A program made the translations under genes and the position numbers. DNA of 64,000 nucleotides, from positions 1-64,000 of the forward strand of contig JAFRLM010000018.1 in the NCBI GenBank assembly GCA_017431225.1. Direction: 5' to 3'. Positions 1-9,057 of the stretch are shown here, piece by piece. Below the pieces are notes generated by a model. It was given only the letters and a program-made list of their open reading frames with translations. It was not told the DNA's origin and did not search any database. Position 1 is the stretch's first letter; each line of letters starts with the position of its first letter. Source of the DNA: Erysipelotrichaceae bacterium (lineage in GTDB: Bacteria; Bacillota_I; Bacilli_A; Erysipelotrichales; Erysipelotrichaceae).

Positions 1-435
1 GTCGATAAACAGTCACCGGGTTATGTAAGGAGGCTTGTTCTTCTGAAAAGACAAAGACGCCCGGCAGAAGAGCTTTCTGCTGAACGTCTCAAAAAAGGAT
101 AAACGAGGATACGAATTATCAGATTCGGTCAGAATCTTTCAATCGGTCCTGTCAGACAAAACTGGTTGAAGTAGTTCGAGAAAAGGGAACATCAAGCAGC
201 AAAACCGAAGCTCAAAAAATGAGATCAAACGGACTTCTTACGCTCTGTCATTCTCCGATTTTTCCCTCAATTTTTAACTAAAACGGGTCTAAAAAGGGCG
301 GTTCCCTCAGTATTAACTACTTTTTTCTCGTCAGATTTCGTCAGATTTTGTCAAAACAAATCAAAAAGATTTTGGAAAGAAAAAACCCCGGAAACGTTGA
401 ATTTCCAGGGTTTTTCGCATCTCTCTTGGTCTCGA
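1..435. other. Intergenic left edge, no clear gene
   Basis: No convincing gene is seen in the first 380 bases. The plus strand is open from the window edge to a TAA at 103-105 (34 codons, rich in Lys/Arg), which might be the 3' end of a gene starting outside the window, but nothing in it is recognisable. A 10-bp unit CGTCAGATTT is repeated in tandem at 329-338 and 339-348, and GTCAGA recurs around 126-155. The rpsI terminator occupies 381-415. Confidence 0.4.
381..415 (-). terminator. Intrinsic terminator of rplM-rpsI
   Basis: On the minus strand a stem of AACCCTGGAAA with TTTCCGGGGTT is followed by a T run, 21 bases after the rpsI stop codon. This closes the rplM-rpsI operon. Confidence 0.85.
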
Positions 436-840
436 TTAACGCTTCGAGAACTGCGGAGCACGACGTGCAGCCTTGAGGCCGTACTTCTTTCTTTCCTTTT
501 CACGCGGATCACGTGTGAGGAAGCCTGCGCTCTTCAGCGCCGGACGGAAATCGGAACCAGCTTCGAGCAGTGCTCTTGCAATACCATGACGCATAGCGCC
601 AGCCTGACCTGCGTAACCGCCGCCGTAGACGTTGATGAAAACGTCGTACTGGCCTTCAGTTTCTGTCAGGACCAGCGGTGATTTGACGACCATGCGGAGG
701 ATCTCCTGCGGGAGATACTCTTCAAGAGTCTTTTCACCAACCATGATCTTGCCTGTACCAGGAGTTAAATAGACGCGTGCAACGGAAGATTTTCTTCTTC
801 CTGTACCCATGTAAGATACACTATTCTTCTTTTTAGCCAT
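436..840 (-). CDS. rpsI: 30S ribosomal protein S9
   Basis: 134 residues, the normal length for bacterial S9. It has the family's [12 protein letters not shown] near the N-terminus, the [19 protein letters not shown] core, and the basic tail ending RRAPQFSKR that reaches the P site of the 30S subunit. It lies 12 bases downstream of rplM, the usual L13-S9 pair, and both should be translated from one message starting at the promoter at 1341-1369. A strong terminator follows. Confidence 0.98.
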   Translation of the reverse strand: MAKKKNSVSYMGTGRRKSSVARVYLTPGTGKIMVGEKTLEEYLPQEILRMVVKSPLVLTETEGQYDVFINVYGGGYAGQAGAMRHGIARALLEAGSDFRPALKSAGFLTRDPREKERKKYGLKAARRAPQFSKR

Positions 841-852
841 AGTTTATCCTTT

Positions 853-1281
853 CTATTTCAGCTCCATTGGTTTCTGAGCAGCATGCGGATGTTCCGGACC
901 TGCGTATACAAAGACATGATGACGGATCTTGTTGCCAAGCTTGTTGTGCGGAAGCATGCCCTGGATCGCATCTTCTACTAAGCCGGCCGGATCTTTTCTC
1001 ATACGTTCACCGATCGTCTTGGATTTCAGTCCTCCCGGATATCCGGAATGATGGTAGTAGACTTTCTTTGTTTCCTGATCGCCGCTGTAAACGACTTTGT
1101 CGGCGTTGATAACGATAACATAGTCACCGCAGTCAACGTGGGGAGTGAAGGTCGGCTTGTTCTTGCCGCGGAGAACAGTAGCAACCTTGGTAGCTAAGCG
1201 ACCAAGAGTCATTCCTGTTGCATCAACGACATACCAGTCTTTCTTCACTTCTTCTGCTTTAAGCATCGTAGTTTGACGCAT
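853..1281 (-). CDS. rplM: 50S ribosomal protein L13
   Basis: 142 residues, full length for L13. It opens [21 protein letters not shown], has [15 protein letters not shown], and ends in the [11 protein letters not shown] tail. L13 is an early assembly protein of the 50S subunit. The start ATG at 1281 follows AAGAGGT as ribosome-binding site. A short leader with a small hairpin lies between the promoter and the start and may be an autoregulatory L13 leader. Confidence 0.98.
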   Translation of the reverse strand: MRQTTMLKAEEVKKDWYVVDATGMTLGRLATKVATVLRGKNKPTFTPHVDCGDYVIVINADKVVYSGDQETKKVYYHHSGYPGGLKSKTIGERMRKDPAGLVEDAIQGMLPHNKLGNKIRHHVFVYAGPEHPHAAQKPMELK

Positions 1282-1334
1282 AGTATACCTCTTTCTCTAT
1301 GTAGTTTCCGGGGCTACAAAAAAATAATAAGGCA
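1282..1334 (-). promoter_or_regulatory. 5' leader of rplM, possible L13 leader
   Basis: About 53 bases separate the predicted transcription start from the rplM ATG. They contain a hairpin GTAG-CCCCGGAAA-CTAC (1302-1318) before the ribosome-binding site. Short structured L13 leaders that bind the protein are known in Bacillota; position and size fit, but I did not match a consensus. Confidence 0.4.
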
Positions 1335-1361
1335 ACAATTATTATATGTAATTGCTGCCTT
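1320..1361 (-). terminator. Terminator hairpin overlapping the rplM promoter
   Basis: A 13-bp stem with one mismatch (1329-1341 with 1349-1361) is followed on the minus strand by TTATTATTTTTTT. It should stop transcription from the C11 protease gene. The loop carries the -10 box of the rplM promoter, so promoter and terminator share bases. Confidence 0.65.
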
Positions 1362-1369
1362 TTCGTCAA
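1341..1369 (-). promoter_or_regulatory. Sigma-A promoter for rplM-rpsI
   Basis: On the minus strand, TTGACG (1369-1364), a 17-base spacer and TATAAT (1346-1341): nearly ideal. It lies inside the stem-loop that ends the upstream protease gene. Confidence 0.85.
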
Positions 1370-1431
1370 TTGAATGTGCCGTATTTCTGCGGAAAATACG
1401 GATATTGCACATTAATGCATCAATGGCTGTT

Positions 1432-4071
1432 TTATTTGGCTACCTGAACAGGTGTCCACATCTGCGAGCCGTATACATCTCTCAGCATGTAGCAGAAGTG
1501 CAGATCTGTATTCTCGATCGAACCCAGACCAACTTCGAGCAGACCTTTTTCTGTCTGCGTGGTCGCGTCATCACCGAGATCGGATGCAAATACTGCATCT
1601 GCGTATTCACCGGTGCCTTCGTCGACTGTCAGTGTATCGCCGAGATAATAGGTATCCTGATAATTTCCGTTGTAATCATAGTAATCACAGAGGAAATCGA
1701 TCTTATCACCCTTCGCGATCTGGATCAGATCCTTTGCCAGAACACCATCGTCATAAACGACCTGTGCGCCGAGAACGAAACCGTCCGGATTATCCTGGTC
1801 AAACTGAACGAGCAGGTTCACTCTCTGCGAACCGTCCGCATTCGTCAGGATCGCCGGGATGTAACCGGTCTGTGTGTATTCCGCGTCACTGACTTCTTCG
1901 TTTGCGAGCGGATAGTAAGCGACCAGATGACCGTTCAGAGTCGTCCAGGTGGAATCGTACGCAACGATCAGATCGCCGGTCTCGTTGAACTCGAAGAACG
2001 GATCATATCCGAGATCGATGTAACCGGTGGTGTCGTCTGCCCAGACATTCAGGTAGATATCGTCGACCAGTTTCCACTGCTCGTCTGTGAGTTCAAGAAC
2101 TGTCTCACCGTTCTTTTCCGTCAGTTCCAGAGCGGAAGCATCCAGATGGTTTCTGCCCAGGAGCATCGAGAAGAGGTCCAGCGAGTCGGAATCAACGACC
2201 TGTGTGCCGCCGCCTAAAAGCGAAGAGATATCGTAGCCGCTGCTGCCGAGGAGCAGGTTGAGGATGTCTTCACTGCTGTAAGTCGTGCCGTTGGAGACCG
2301 GTGCTCCGCCCAGTACATCAAAGAAGCTGTTCGTGGAAGTCTGGGTGACTGCCTGACCGGAACTCTGCAGTGTTGCGAAGGAACGTACAGCGGACGCGTA
2401 TTCACTTTCCATACCGATGCGGTCATAGATACCGGTGATCGCCGATACCTTGTTGATGGCGCGGTACGGGAAGTAGATGCTCAGTCCGTAAGAGTTCTTG
2501 ATGTTCTCCGTACGGTTGTATTTGACACAGCTCAGGATCGCATCCTGTAATGCCTTTGCCTCAGGATTGCTGAAATTCGAGCAGAAGTGCGCCAGGTCGA
2601 TCTGGTCGAGTTTATTCTGCTGGGAGAATTCCTTTGTGACACTGCGCGCTTTTGCGACAGTCATATAATCATCGGACTTGACCGAAGCAGTGACTGTTTT
2701 GGAGAAGTCGCGGAGCGCTGCCGGAACGACTGCGTCAAATTCCGCGAGATCGACCAGGGACAGCGTGGTCTGTACAGCCTGACGACCGGCAGCCTGCTTG
2801 GAAGCGGCTGTGTAGTCATCGATGATCTGCTTGCCGAGTTCGGTCGTCGGAATGGAAGTGTTATTCGCAAGGGATGTCAGCCAGTTCGTGTAATACCAGC
2901 CGGTGCCGGGTTCGGTCTCTTCGGAAGCGATCAGATAATCGGCAAACGGTGTTGTGGCAACGGCTGTTTCAACTGTCGCCATCAGGCAGGCGTCGAAACC
3001 GACGAAGTCGAATTTCACACCGCCCTTTTCAAGAGCGCTGTATACCTTATCAAGGGTCATCGTTCCGCGGTTATAAACTTCATCATACGCATAACCCTGG
3101 ACAGAGCCGCCGCCATGGTCCCAGAGAATCAGCATGTAGCGGTCTGCCGGATAGTTCTGCGCGCAGAGCTGAATGAAGTAAGCAAGGTTTTCCGGATCAG
3201 CCATGTTCTGGGAACCGACGTTTCCGAGCGGGACCAGACCGATCTGTTCGCCCTGGTTTACGAGCCAGAGCTGATTGGACTGGGTGGACATGACAGAGTT
3301 GCGCCATCTTCTGGTACCGCCTGTCTCGATCACGATATTGACTTTATCGGAATGCGCGGCATAGAGGATCTCGTTCAGATCGGATGTCGCCATACCATAG
3401 TTGGATTCAAGGTCAGAAGCGCACATATACAGCATGATCGTGACTGTATCCTGTCCGTTTCCTTTCAGCTTTGTATATTTTTCTCTGGCAGTACCGCTGA
3501 CTGTTGTGTTCAGCGAGCTGCTGTTGACATTCTGATAGGTCGTCTGCGGTTTGGAATAGGCGACTGCCGTCTGTGCCGGCTTCGGAGTCGCAGTGACCTG
3601 CGGCGTCGGCGTCGGAGTCGGTGTTACTGCGGAGTTATTCGAGGAAGAACAGCTGCGCAGACCGCCGGAAAGAAGGAAATAGACCAGCAGGAAGATCAGC
3701 AGCATGACCCAGAGCGGAACTCCTCTGCGGCGGGATCCGGAAGATCTGTTGGAAGAGAATGTGTTCTGCAGATTCGGTCCCTGCTGATAACCGGAACGCT
3801 GGTTACTGCTTTGACGATTCTGTGTAAAATATATCCGCTGACCGGAGGAAGGCTCCTGACGCGGGCTTTGATTTCCAAAAGCGCGGGTATTCTGAGAAGG
3901 CTCCCGCTGAGTACTGTTTGCGGTACCCGGACGGTTCGTCGTATCAACGTTACCGACCTTGCCGGTACCGAGACCATTTCCTCTTTTTTCAACTTTGTCG
4001 ACGGTTGAAGTCACTGTTCTCCTGCGGCGGGAGACCGGACGTTTGTTTTCCGTGTTGTTGTTTTCCGGCAT
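1432..4071 (-). CDS. Membrane-anchored clostripain-family (C11) cysteine protease
   Basis: 879 residues. A basic, Gln/Asn/Ser-rich cytoplasmic head of about 115 residues precedes one membrane segment (VPLWVMLLIFLLVYFLL), then a TPTPTPTP linker. The extracellular peptidase domain follows: TIMLYMCASDLES, the catalytic His in WDHGGG and the catalytic Cys in GFDACLMA, the dyad of C11 peptidases, which cleave after basic residues. The region after about residue 560 is not recognised and may be a substrate-binding or propeptide module. AAGGAGG lies 8 bases before the ATG. Unlike secreted clostripain this one is tethered with its N-terminus inside. Confidence 0.85.
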   Translation of the reverse strand: MPENNNTENKRPVSRRRRTVTSTVDKVEKRGNGLGTGKVGNVDTTNRPGTANSTQREPSQNTRAFGNQSPRQEPSSGQRIYFTQNRQSSNQRSGYQQGPNLQNTFSSNRSSGSRRRGVPLWVMLLIFLLVYFLLSGGLRSCSSSNNSAVTPTPTPTPQVTATPKPAQTAVAYSKPQTTYQNVNSSSLNTTVSGTAREKYTKLKGNGQDTVTIMLYMCASDLESNYGMATSDLNEILYAAHSDKVNIVIETGGTRRWRNSVMSTQSNQLWLVNQGEQIGLVPLGNVGSQNMADPENLAYFIQLCAQNYPADRYMLILWDHGGGSVQGYAYDEVYNRGTMTLDKVYSALEKGGVKFDFVGFDACLMATVETAVATTPFADYLIASEETEPGTGWYYTNWLTSLANNTSIPTTELGKQIIDDYTAASKQAAGRQAVQTTLSLVDLAEFDAVVPAALRDFSKTVTASVKSDDYMTVAKARSVTKEFSQQNKLDQIDLAHFCSNFSNPEAKALQDAILSCVKYNRTENIKNSYGLSIYFPYRAINKVSAITGIYDRIGMESEYASAVRSFATLQSSGQAVTQTSTNSFFDVLGGAPVSNGTTYSSEDILNLLLGSSGYDISSLLGGGTQVVDSDSLDLFSMLLGRNHLDASALELTEKNGETVLELTDEQWKLVDDIYLNVWADDTTGYIDLGYDPFFEFNETGDLIVAYDSTWTTLNGHLVAYYPLANEEVSDAEYTQTGYIPAILTNADGSQRVNLLVQFDQDNPDGFVLGAQVVYDDGVLAKDLIQIAKGDKIDFLCDYYDYNGNYQDTYYLGDTLTVDEGTGEYADAVFASDLGDDATTQTEKGLLEVGLGSIENTDLHFCYMLRDVYGSQMWTPVQVAK

Positions 4072-4218
4072 AAAATACCTCCTTAAAAAACAAGCATAGG
4101 CTCGATATAATTATACATTTTTTAGAATGCTGCTGATAGATTTTTCACAGTCCCTCCTGTGCTGTATTCATTGCCATATTCCCGGAAAAACCGATACAAT
4201 CAGGTAGAGGTAAAAATT

Positions 4219-4869
4219 ATGCTGAAAGCTGTATTATTTGATTTCGATGAAACTCTGGGCTGGCGACGCAAGTATGCCTACCGTACCTATATGGATCTCA
4301 TCACTTCCCTGACACCGGATCTTGATCCCCTGCACCGGGAAGCGATCGTTCAGGACTGCATGATCTGGGATATGCGCGGGTATTATTCAAAGCGTTTCAT
4401 TCTGGAGAATCTCCAGAAAAAATACGGGCTGAATGTCCCGGATAAAGATGAATTCTATGTCTGGTGGAATGACACCTGTGCCAAAAACATGGTCCTCTAT
4501 GACGGAGCCGAAGAGATCGTCAAAGAACTCCGCGGCCGTTACAAGCTTGGGATCGTGACGAACGGGTCCGCCCGCGGTCAGTACGGAAAGATCGACGCAT
4601 CAGGACTTGCCGGATACTTTGATTACCGGATCTGTTCAAATGACGCCGAATCCCGTAAACCGGATAAGGGCATCTTCTTAAACGCATGTGAACATCTCGG
4701 TGTCACTCCGGATGAGGTGCTGTTCATCGGAGATACATTCACCAGCGATATTCTGGGAGCTCTTGAACTGGGAATGAAAGCTGTCTGGTTCAATCCGACG
4801 GGGCATCCCTGTGATTATGATGTGCCGCAGATCAAAGATCTCCGCGAGCTGAAAAACTATCTGGATTAG
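4219..4869 (+). CDS. HAD-superfamily hydrolase (phosphatase)
   Basis: 216 residues from the ATG at 4219, chosen because AGAGGT lies 8 bases upstream and the HAD motif begins at once (KAVLFDFDETLG). An upstream GTG at 4159 would add 20 unrelated residues. The four HAD motifs are present: DFDET (nucleophile Asp), IVTNGSA, the Lys in SRKPDKG, and FIGDTFTSDI. The helical cap after motif I places it with small-molecule phosphatases of the phosphoglycolate/YjjG type. Substrate not known. It is convergent with madM and shares a terminator. Confidence 0.85.
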   Translation: MLKAVLFDFDETLGWRRKYAYRTYMDLITSLTPDLDPLHREAIVQDCMIWDMRGYYSKRFILENLQKKYGLNVPDKDEFYVWWNDTCAKNMVLYDGAEEIVKELRGRYKLGIVTNGSARGQYGKIDASGLAGYFDYRICSNDAESRKPDKGIFLNACEHLGVTPDEVLFIGDTFTSDILGALELGMKAVWFNPTGHPCDYDVPQIKDLRELKNYLD

Positions 4870-4896
4870 AGTTCTTCATTTACAGACACAAACACT

Positions 4897-4924
4897 AAAA
4901 AAGGCAACCGCGGGGTTGCCTTTA
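4897..4924. terminator. Bidirectional terminator between HAD gene and madM
   Basis: AAAGGCAACC / GGTTGCCTTT stem. The minus-strand copy runs into TTTTTTAG, so it mainly serves madLM; it also lies 27 bases after the HAD stop codon. Confidence 0.8.
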
Positions 4925-4957
4925 GAATACTTTGGTTGTTCTCTGTTGTTATTCAGA

Positions 4958-5785
4958 TTAGTGGATGAACAGACGGAGAGCTGCTGTGAAGACAGTCGGT
5001 GTGAGTAAGCAGCCGAGACCTGTGTAGAAGGTAGCGACCATTGCACCGTAAGGAACGAGCTTGGAGTCAACAGCAGCCAGACCACCGGCAGTACCGGAAG
5101 TGGAGCCGATCAGACCACCAAAGATCATAGCAGCAGTCGGGTTGTCAAGCTTGATCTTCTTAGCGATCAGCGGAGCGATGATCATAGCAGCGATGGACTT
5201 AACAGCACCAGCAGCGATGGACAGAGCGACAACGTCGGAGCTTACGCCGAATGCAGCACCTGTGACCGGGCCGACAACGAATGTCTGAACACCAGCACCG
5301 ATAGTAGCGAGTTCGTAAACATCTCTGTAACCGAATACCAGACCAACAACGACACCGATAACGAAGGAGAAGAGAAGACCGAGAGCCAGAGCAACGATAC
5401 CAGCCAGACCAGCCTTGACCAGGTTCTTCGGATCAATACCCCAAGCTGTGGAGATGATTGCGAAGTCACGCATCATGCCGCCGCCGAGGATACCGATACC
5501 ACCGAAGATCGCATATTTCTTCAGGGAGTCACCGGAACCAACTGCGTAAACAACGTCTGTGATACCTTTGGAAGCGGATGTCAGAACACCAGCGTCTAAC
5601 TGTTTGTGAGCGATAACGCCACCGATATAAGCAACGACCAGAGCTAACAGGATCGCGAAAGCGGAACCCATTCTCTTCTGACCGATCAGTTCAGCGATCT
5701 TATAGCCGAGGAATGTAACAACAGCAGTAAGGATGAAGGAACCGACTAAGCCGTAGCCGGAAGCCATTTTAGCAAAAATTGTCAT
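4958..5785 (-). CDS. madM: Malonate transporter, MadM subunit
   Basis: 275 residues, almost all membrane segments with short polar turns, and the Gly-rich GILGGGMMRDFAIISTA that I associate with MadM. In Malonomonas rubra MadL and MadM together form a sodium-linked malonate carrier. It follows madL by 19 bases, the same order as there. The malonate decarboxylation genes are 26 kb away (32.4-37.5 kb), but both promoters carry the same 16-bp element, which supports a shared role in malonate use. Confidence 0.85.
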   Translation of the reverse strand: MTIFAKMASGYGLVGSFILTAVVTFLGYKIAELIGQKRMGSAFAILLALVVAYIGGVIAHKQLDAGVLTSASKGITDVVYAVGSGDSLKKYAIFGGIGILGGGMMRDFAIISTAWGIDPKNLVKAGLAGIVALALGLLFSFVIGVVVGLVFGYRDVYELATIGAGVQTFVVGPVTGAAFGVSSDVVALSIAAGAVKSIAAMIIAPLIAKKIKLDNPTAAMIFGGLIGSTSGTAGGLAAVDSKLVPYGAMVATFYTGLGCLLTPTVFTAALRLFIH

Positions 5786-5804
5786 TTAATGTTTCCTCCC
5801 TTAA

Positions 5805-6164
5805 TTAGTCCTTCGCAAGCTTACTGATAAGCGGAATTGTCAGAAGCGGAATGATGACAGCGAGAATACCGGAAATGATCGGAACCAGACCGGAAGCAAC
5901 AGCGGAGTATACGTCCTGGTTCATACTCATCGCAACGACGACCGGGATGTAAAGAGCAGAAATGAACTCAATACCGCCCTCTGTTTTCGGGTTAAGTTTC
6001 TTTCCTGTTTTTGCAAGATAAACCTGAATAAGAATAAAGAAGACCATAGCGAAGCCTACGCCGCCGACATCACTGTTAAGTCCCAGAGCTGCACCAAGCA
6101 GGTTTCCGAGATAGCAGCCGGCGAACATGCAGGCACCGATAATGCCTAAACCGTAAATACCCAT
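5805..6164 (-). CDS. madL: Malonate transporter, MadL subunit
   Basis: 119 residues with three or four membrane segments; it starts MGIYGLGIIGACMFAGCYLG and continues VGGVGFAMVFFILIQVYL, typical of MadL. AAAGGAG stands 7 bases before the ATG. It is the first gene of a two-gene operon with madM. The upstream 259 bases are AT-rich and hold the element ATAACATCTAATACAT that is also found before the decarboxylase operon. Confidence 0.85.
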   Translation of the reverse strand: MGIYGLGIIGACMFAGCYLGNLLGAALGLNSDVGGVGFAMVFFILIQVYLAKTGKKLNPKTEGGIEFISALYIPVVVAMSMNQDVYSAVASGLVPIISGILAVIIPLLTIPLISKLAKD

Positions 6165-6221
6165 TTGTTTCTCCTTTCAAAGTAATGTATTAACGTGCCT
6201 TTAGCATATCTTCCCGCTTAG

Positions 6222-6237
6222 ATAACATCTAATACAT
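6222..6237 (+). promoter_or_regulatory. Shared operator-like element upstream of madLM
   Basis: ATAACATCTAATACAT, 58 bases upstream of the madL start. It matches 15 of 16 bases with 37579-37594 upstream of the decarboxylase operon, in the same orientation to its gene. On the minus strand it overlaps a possible -35 (TTAGAT), with TATGCT as a possible -10. Likely target of the LysR regulator at 37985, by inference. A weaker ATAACGT occurs at 6310 and its complement near 6263. Confidence 0.6.
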
Positions 6238-6376
6238 ATTTTTTAATTTATTAATATCCCGGACGTTATATTTTTGAATATGCCGTTAAAATGGGCATTT
6301 TTGTGAAGTATAACGTTTTTTACGCATTGCTTTTTGGAATATATTTACTCCTTTCAATATCATTTTTGTAATATAA

Positions 6377-6404
6377 AAGATCCGTCTTCCAACGGATCTT
6401 TCTG
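6377..6404 (-). terminator. Terminator of the small lipoprotein gene
   Basis: AAAGATCCGT / ACGGATCTTT stem with a 6-base loop, about 20 bases after the stop codon at 6424 on the minus strand, followed by T-rich sequence. Confidence 0.75.
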
Positions 6405-6423
6405 TGTTTTGATGATCGTTTTC

Positions 6424-6780
6424 TTATTGTTCTTTTGCGAAAACCAACGTTCCGCCGCTGTCTTCGATCAGGATCTGGCCGTTCTCGTAACGGAAAGACT
6501 CCTCCATGCCGTCGATAACAGCGGTTCCCTTTTCAAGATCGTATGTCAGCTCCATCTTTTCGTTCATAGCAAGCATTTCGCCTGTGCCGTCGCTATTGAG
6601 AGTGAGACTGAATTCATATCCCAGGTCACGAAGTTCTTTCATCGTTTCTTCTGTTACCGGATCGTTTTCCGCATCGATCCGGAGGAGATAGTATTTACCG
6701 CTGACATCCACTTTCTTGGAACATCCAAAGAATGTGACAGCGATCAGCAGTACGCAGATCAGTTTTAATACTCTTTTCAT
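6424..6780 (-). CDS. Small putative lipoprotein
   Basis: 118 residues from the ATG at 6780, chosen because GGAG lies 10 bases upstream and a signal peptide starts there: MKRVLKLICVLLIAVTFFGC, with the lipobox Cys at residue 20. The mature part is small, acidic and mainly beta-strand in character (FSLTLNSDGTGEMLAMNEK), like many extracytoplasmic lipoproteins with a lipocalin-like repeat. Function unknown. It follows the ApbE-like gene by 47 bases on the same strand. Confidence 0.7.
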   Translation of the reverse strand: MKRVLKLICVLLIAVTFFGCSKKVDVSGKYYLLRIDAENDPVTEETMKELRDLGYEFSLTLNSDGTGEMLAMNEKMELTYDLEKGTAVIDGMEESFRYENGQILIEDSGGTLVFAKEQ

Positions 6781-6827
6781 AATAAGCACTCCATTCTTAT
6801 AAATATTGTAACATTCCCGAATACAGA

Positions 6828-8036
6828 TCATTCGTCGGCTTCGCGGATCTCTACGCTTTGATCCGTTGCTTTCAGCTGTTTTGTGAGATTGCTGTAACAA
6901 ATGTCCGTCTCACCCAGAAGCGAGTAGAAGTATCCGTCCGATTCCGGCAGTTCTCCCTCCTGCAGAGACAGATTGCGGCAGACCGCATCGACCGGATCGC
7001 CGGTATTGCTGATCACATAGGATACCGCGTACTTTTCCTGGGGAATACCCTCCGAAAGATAATACGGATGACGGTAGTGGATATTGCCGTCTTCGCCTGT
7101 GATCGTGTAGTACAGGGAGCTTTCTCCGCCTGCTATCGTGAAGCGGCTCATCGCCATAACGGCTGAAGCCGGCAGGACCGCTACATTCTTCAGCGTATTG
7201 TTCCCGCTGTCAAAGCCGCACAGATTCAAGCCTTCGATGTCGACTTCTCCAAGAAAAACAAGAACTCCACTGTCGCTTTGCAGGAAACCATTCGTCCAGC
7301 CATTGCGGACCAGATCGTCCGCTACAAGACGGAGTACATAAGCATCATGCAGCAGATTCAGATCGATATAATTGGCCGGATATTCATTCTCTGCTATAAA
7401 GTCCAGATATCCTTCGCCCGGCATATAAGTGACTTTATTCCCGTTAAAACGCAGTTCGCCGTGTACGCCTTCTTCCAGAGCCCGAAACGCTTCGATACGT
7501 TCGGCGACATTCGGATCATTTAGCGGATCGCTTTCAAGCGGCTCGCTTAACGATAGCACATCTTCCCAGAGCGCGTAGAGCGGACCGTTGTAGAGGGAAT
7601 AAACATTGCTTCCCCTGCTCTGCGCATCCTTCAGCACAGTGACCAGCTCTTCGCTCAGTTCGATCTCTTCCCCGGGATGATTGTTTAGAGCTGCCAGAGA
7701 AACAATGCTCTCATACTCATTGACCGGATCGAGCTCTTTTACGACTCTGCCCAGAGAGATACTGTAGAAATCACCCAGCTCGCTCTGTTTCTGGCGGATC
7801 TCACCGGAACCTCCTTCGAAATTGTAGTATAAGTGGAATCCGTGATCGTACATCTTGTTCTCAACGTCCGGGTTGGCCTCGACTTCATAAATGCCGGGAT
7901 CTTTATGCATCATCTGACGGATCCCGTAAACAAAGGAAAAGATCGCAACCAGAAAAGCCAAAACAAATAATACTGTTCTGAGTTTTATATGTCTGGTGCT
8001 GAGCACCAGCTGTTCATCTCTTTCGCTATCGAACAT
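6828..8036 (-). CDS. Membrane-anchored ApbE-like protein, probably catalytically inactive
   Basis: 402 residues. One N-terminal membrane segment (TVLFVLAFLVAIFSFVYGI) and then a domain whose landmarks fit ApbE flavin transferases: the stretch ELSEELVTVLKDAQSRG before NGPLYALW, and YIDLNLLHDAYVLRLVADDL aligned with the family's DLGGIAKGYAxDxxxxxL. The GGIAKGY signature is changed beyond recognition, and I do not see the metal-binding Asp/Thr set near the C-terminus. It may be a non-catalytic relative. TATAAT about 25 bases before the start may be its -10. Family call is from pattern memory only. Confidence 0.45.
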   Translation of the reverse strand: MFDSERDEQLVLSTRHIKLRTVLFVLAFLVAIFSFVYGIRQMMHKDPGIYEVEANPDVENKMYDHGFHLYYNFEGGSGEIRQKQSELGDFYSISLGRVVKELDPVNEYESIVSLAALNNHPGEEIELSEELVTVLKDAQSRGSNVYSLYNGPLYALWEDVLSLSEPLESDPLNDPNVAERIEAFRALEEGVHGELRFNGNKVTYMPGEGYLDFIAENEYPANYIDLNLLHDAYVLRLVADDLVRNGWTNGFLQSDSGVLVFLGEVDIEGLNLCGFDSGNNTLKNVAVLPASAVMAMSRFTIAGGESSLYYTITGEDGNIHYRHPYYLSEGIPQEKYAVSYVISNTGDPVDAVCRNLSLQEGELPESDGYFYSLLGETDICYSNLTKQLKATDQSVEIREADE

Positions 8037-8103
8037 TCAATACCTCATTTTCAACTATCATTATAAGTCAGCGTTCCGTCTTTCGAAAGAAAAGAAGGAG
8101 CGC

Positions 8104-9057
8104 TTACGCCCCTTCTCCAAAACGGATCTGTTTGTATTTTGCGATCTCTTCGCTGTTGCCGAAGACCATGTGTCCGTTGCCGATATCGACCAGCTGCGGC
8201 TGTTCCTTGGAATAATCGTGGAACTTCGCCGGATCATAGACAAAGAGTTTTTTCTGCTTTTCGATGATCGGATCCGGTACCGGGATCGCTGAGATCAGAG
8301 ACTTGGTGTACGGATGCAGCGGATAAGCGAAGAGTTCTTCAGCTTCCGCGATCTCCATGACACGGCCCTTGTAGATAACGACGATACGGTCGGAAATGAA
8401 GCGGACAATCGAAAGGTCGTGGGCGATAAAGAGATAGGTCAGGCCTTTTTCAACCTGGAATTTCTTCAGCAGGTTAAGGACCTGGGCACGGATCGAGACG
8501 TCAAGAGCGGAGATCGGTTCATCGGCAACGATGAATTCCGGTTCCATGACGATCGAACGGGCCATACCGACACGCTGACGCTGTCCGCCTGAGAATTCAT
8601 GCGGATAACGGGTCAGGTGTTCCGGGAGCAGACCGACATCTTCAACGATCTTTTCGATCTTGGAGATACGGTCTTTTTCATCTTTATACAGATGGAAGTT
8701 ATAGAGACCTTCGGAAATGATGTATTCGATGGTCGCTCTTTCATTCAGAGATGCAGCCGGATCCTGGAAGATCATCTGGATCTTACGGATGACTTCACGG
8801 TCTTCCTGCTTGCTGATCTTACCGGAGATCTTTTTACCATCATAGTAGATGGCACCGGCAGAACACGGGTTGATACGCATGATCGCACGGCCGATGGTTG
8901 TTTTACCGGAACCGGATTCACCAACCAGGGAAAGCGTTTCACCCTTATAGATATCGAAACTTACGTTATCGACAGCTTTGAAAGCTTTTTTACCGCGGCC
9001 GAAGACAACATCAAGGTTCTGAATGGAAAGTAATACTTTTTTCTCTTCGTTACTCAT
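8104..9057 (-). CDS. oppF: Oligopeptide ABC transporter ATPase OppF/AmiF
   Basis: 317 residues. Walker [10 protein letters not shown] (47-55), Q-loop FQDP, signature [14 protein letters not shown] (155-168), Walker B FIVADEP and the switch His in AHDLS. The C-terminal peptide-transporter extension includes [16 protein letters not shown]. The second ATPase of the importer: it overlaps oppD by 8 bases and is the last gene of the operon A-B-C-D-F. A weak imperfect hairpin follows at about 8061-8108. Confidence 0.95.
   Translation of the reverse strand: MSNEEKKVLLSIQNLDVVFGRGKKAFKAVDNVSFDIYKGETLSLVGESGSGKTTIGRAIMRINPCSAGAIYYDGKKISGKISKQEDREVIRKIQMIFQDPAASLNERATIEYIISEGLYNFHLYKDEKDRISKIEKIVEDVGLLPEHLTRYPHEFSGGQRQRVGMARSIVMEPEFIVADEPISALDVSIRAQVLNLLKKFQVEKGLTYLFIAHDLSIVRFISDRIVVIYKGRVMEIAEAEELFAYPLHPYTKSLISAIPVPDPIIEKQKKLFVYDPAKFHDYSKEQPQLVDIGNGHMVFGNSEEIAKYKQIRFGEGA

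Noticed and set aside
2587-4008. Long plus-strand open frame of 473 codons
   Set aside because: It lies wholly antisense to the well supported C11 protease gene, has no recognisable domain and no start signals.
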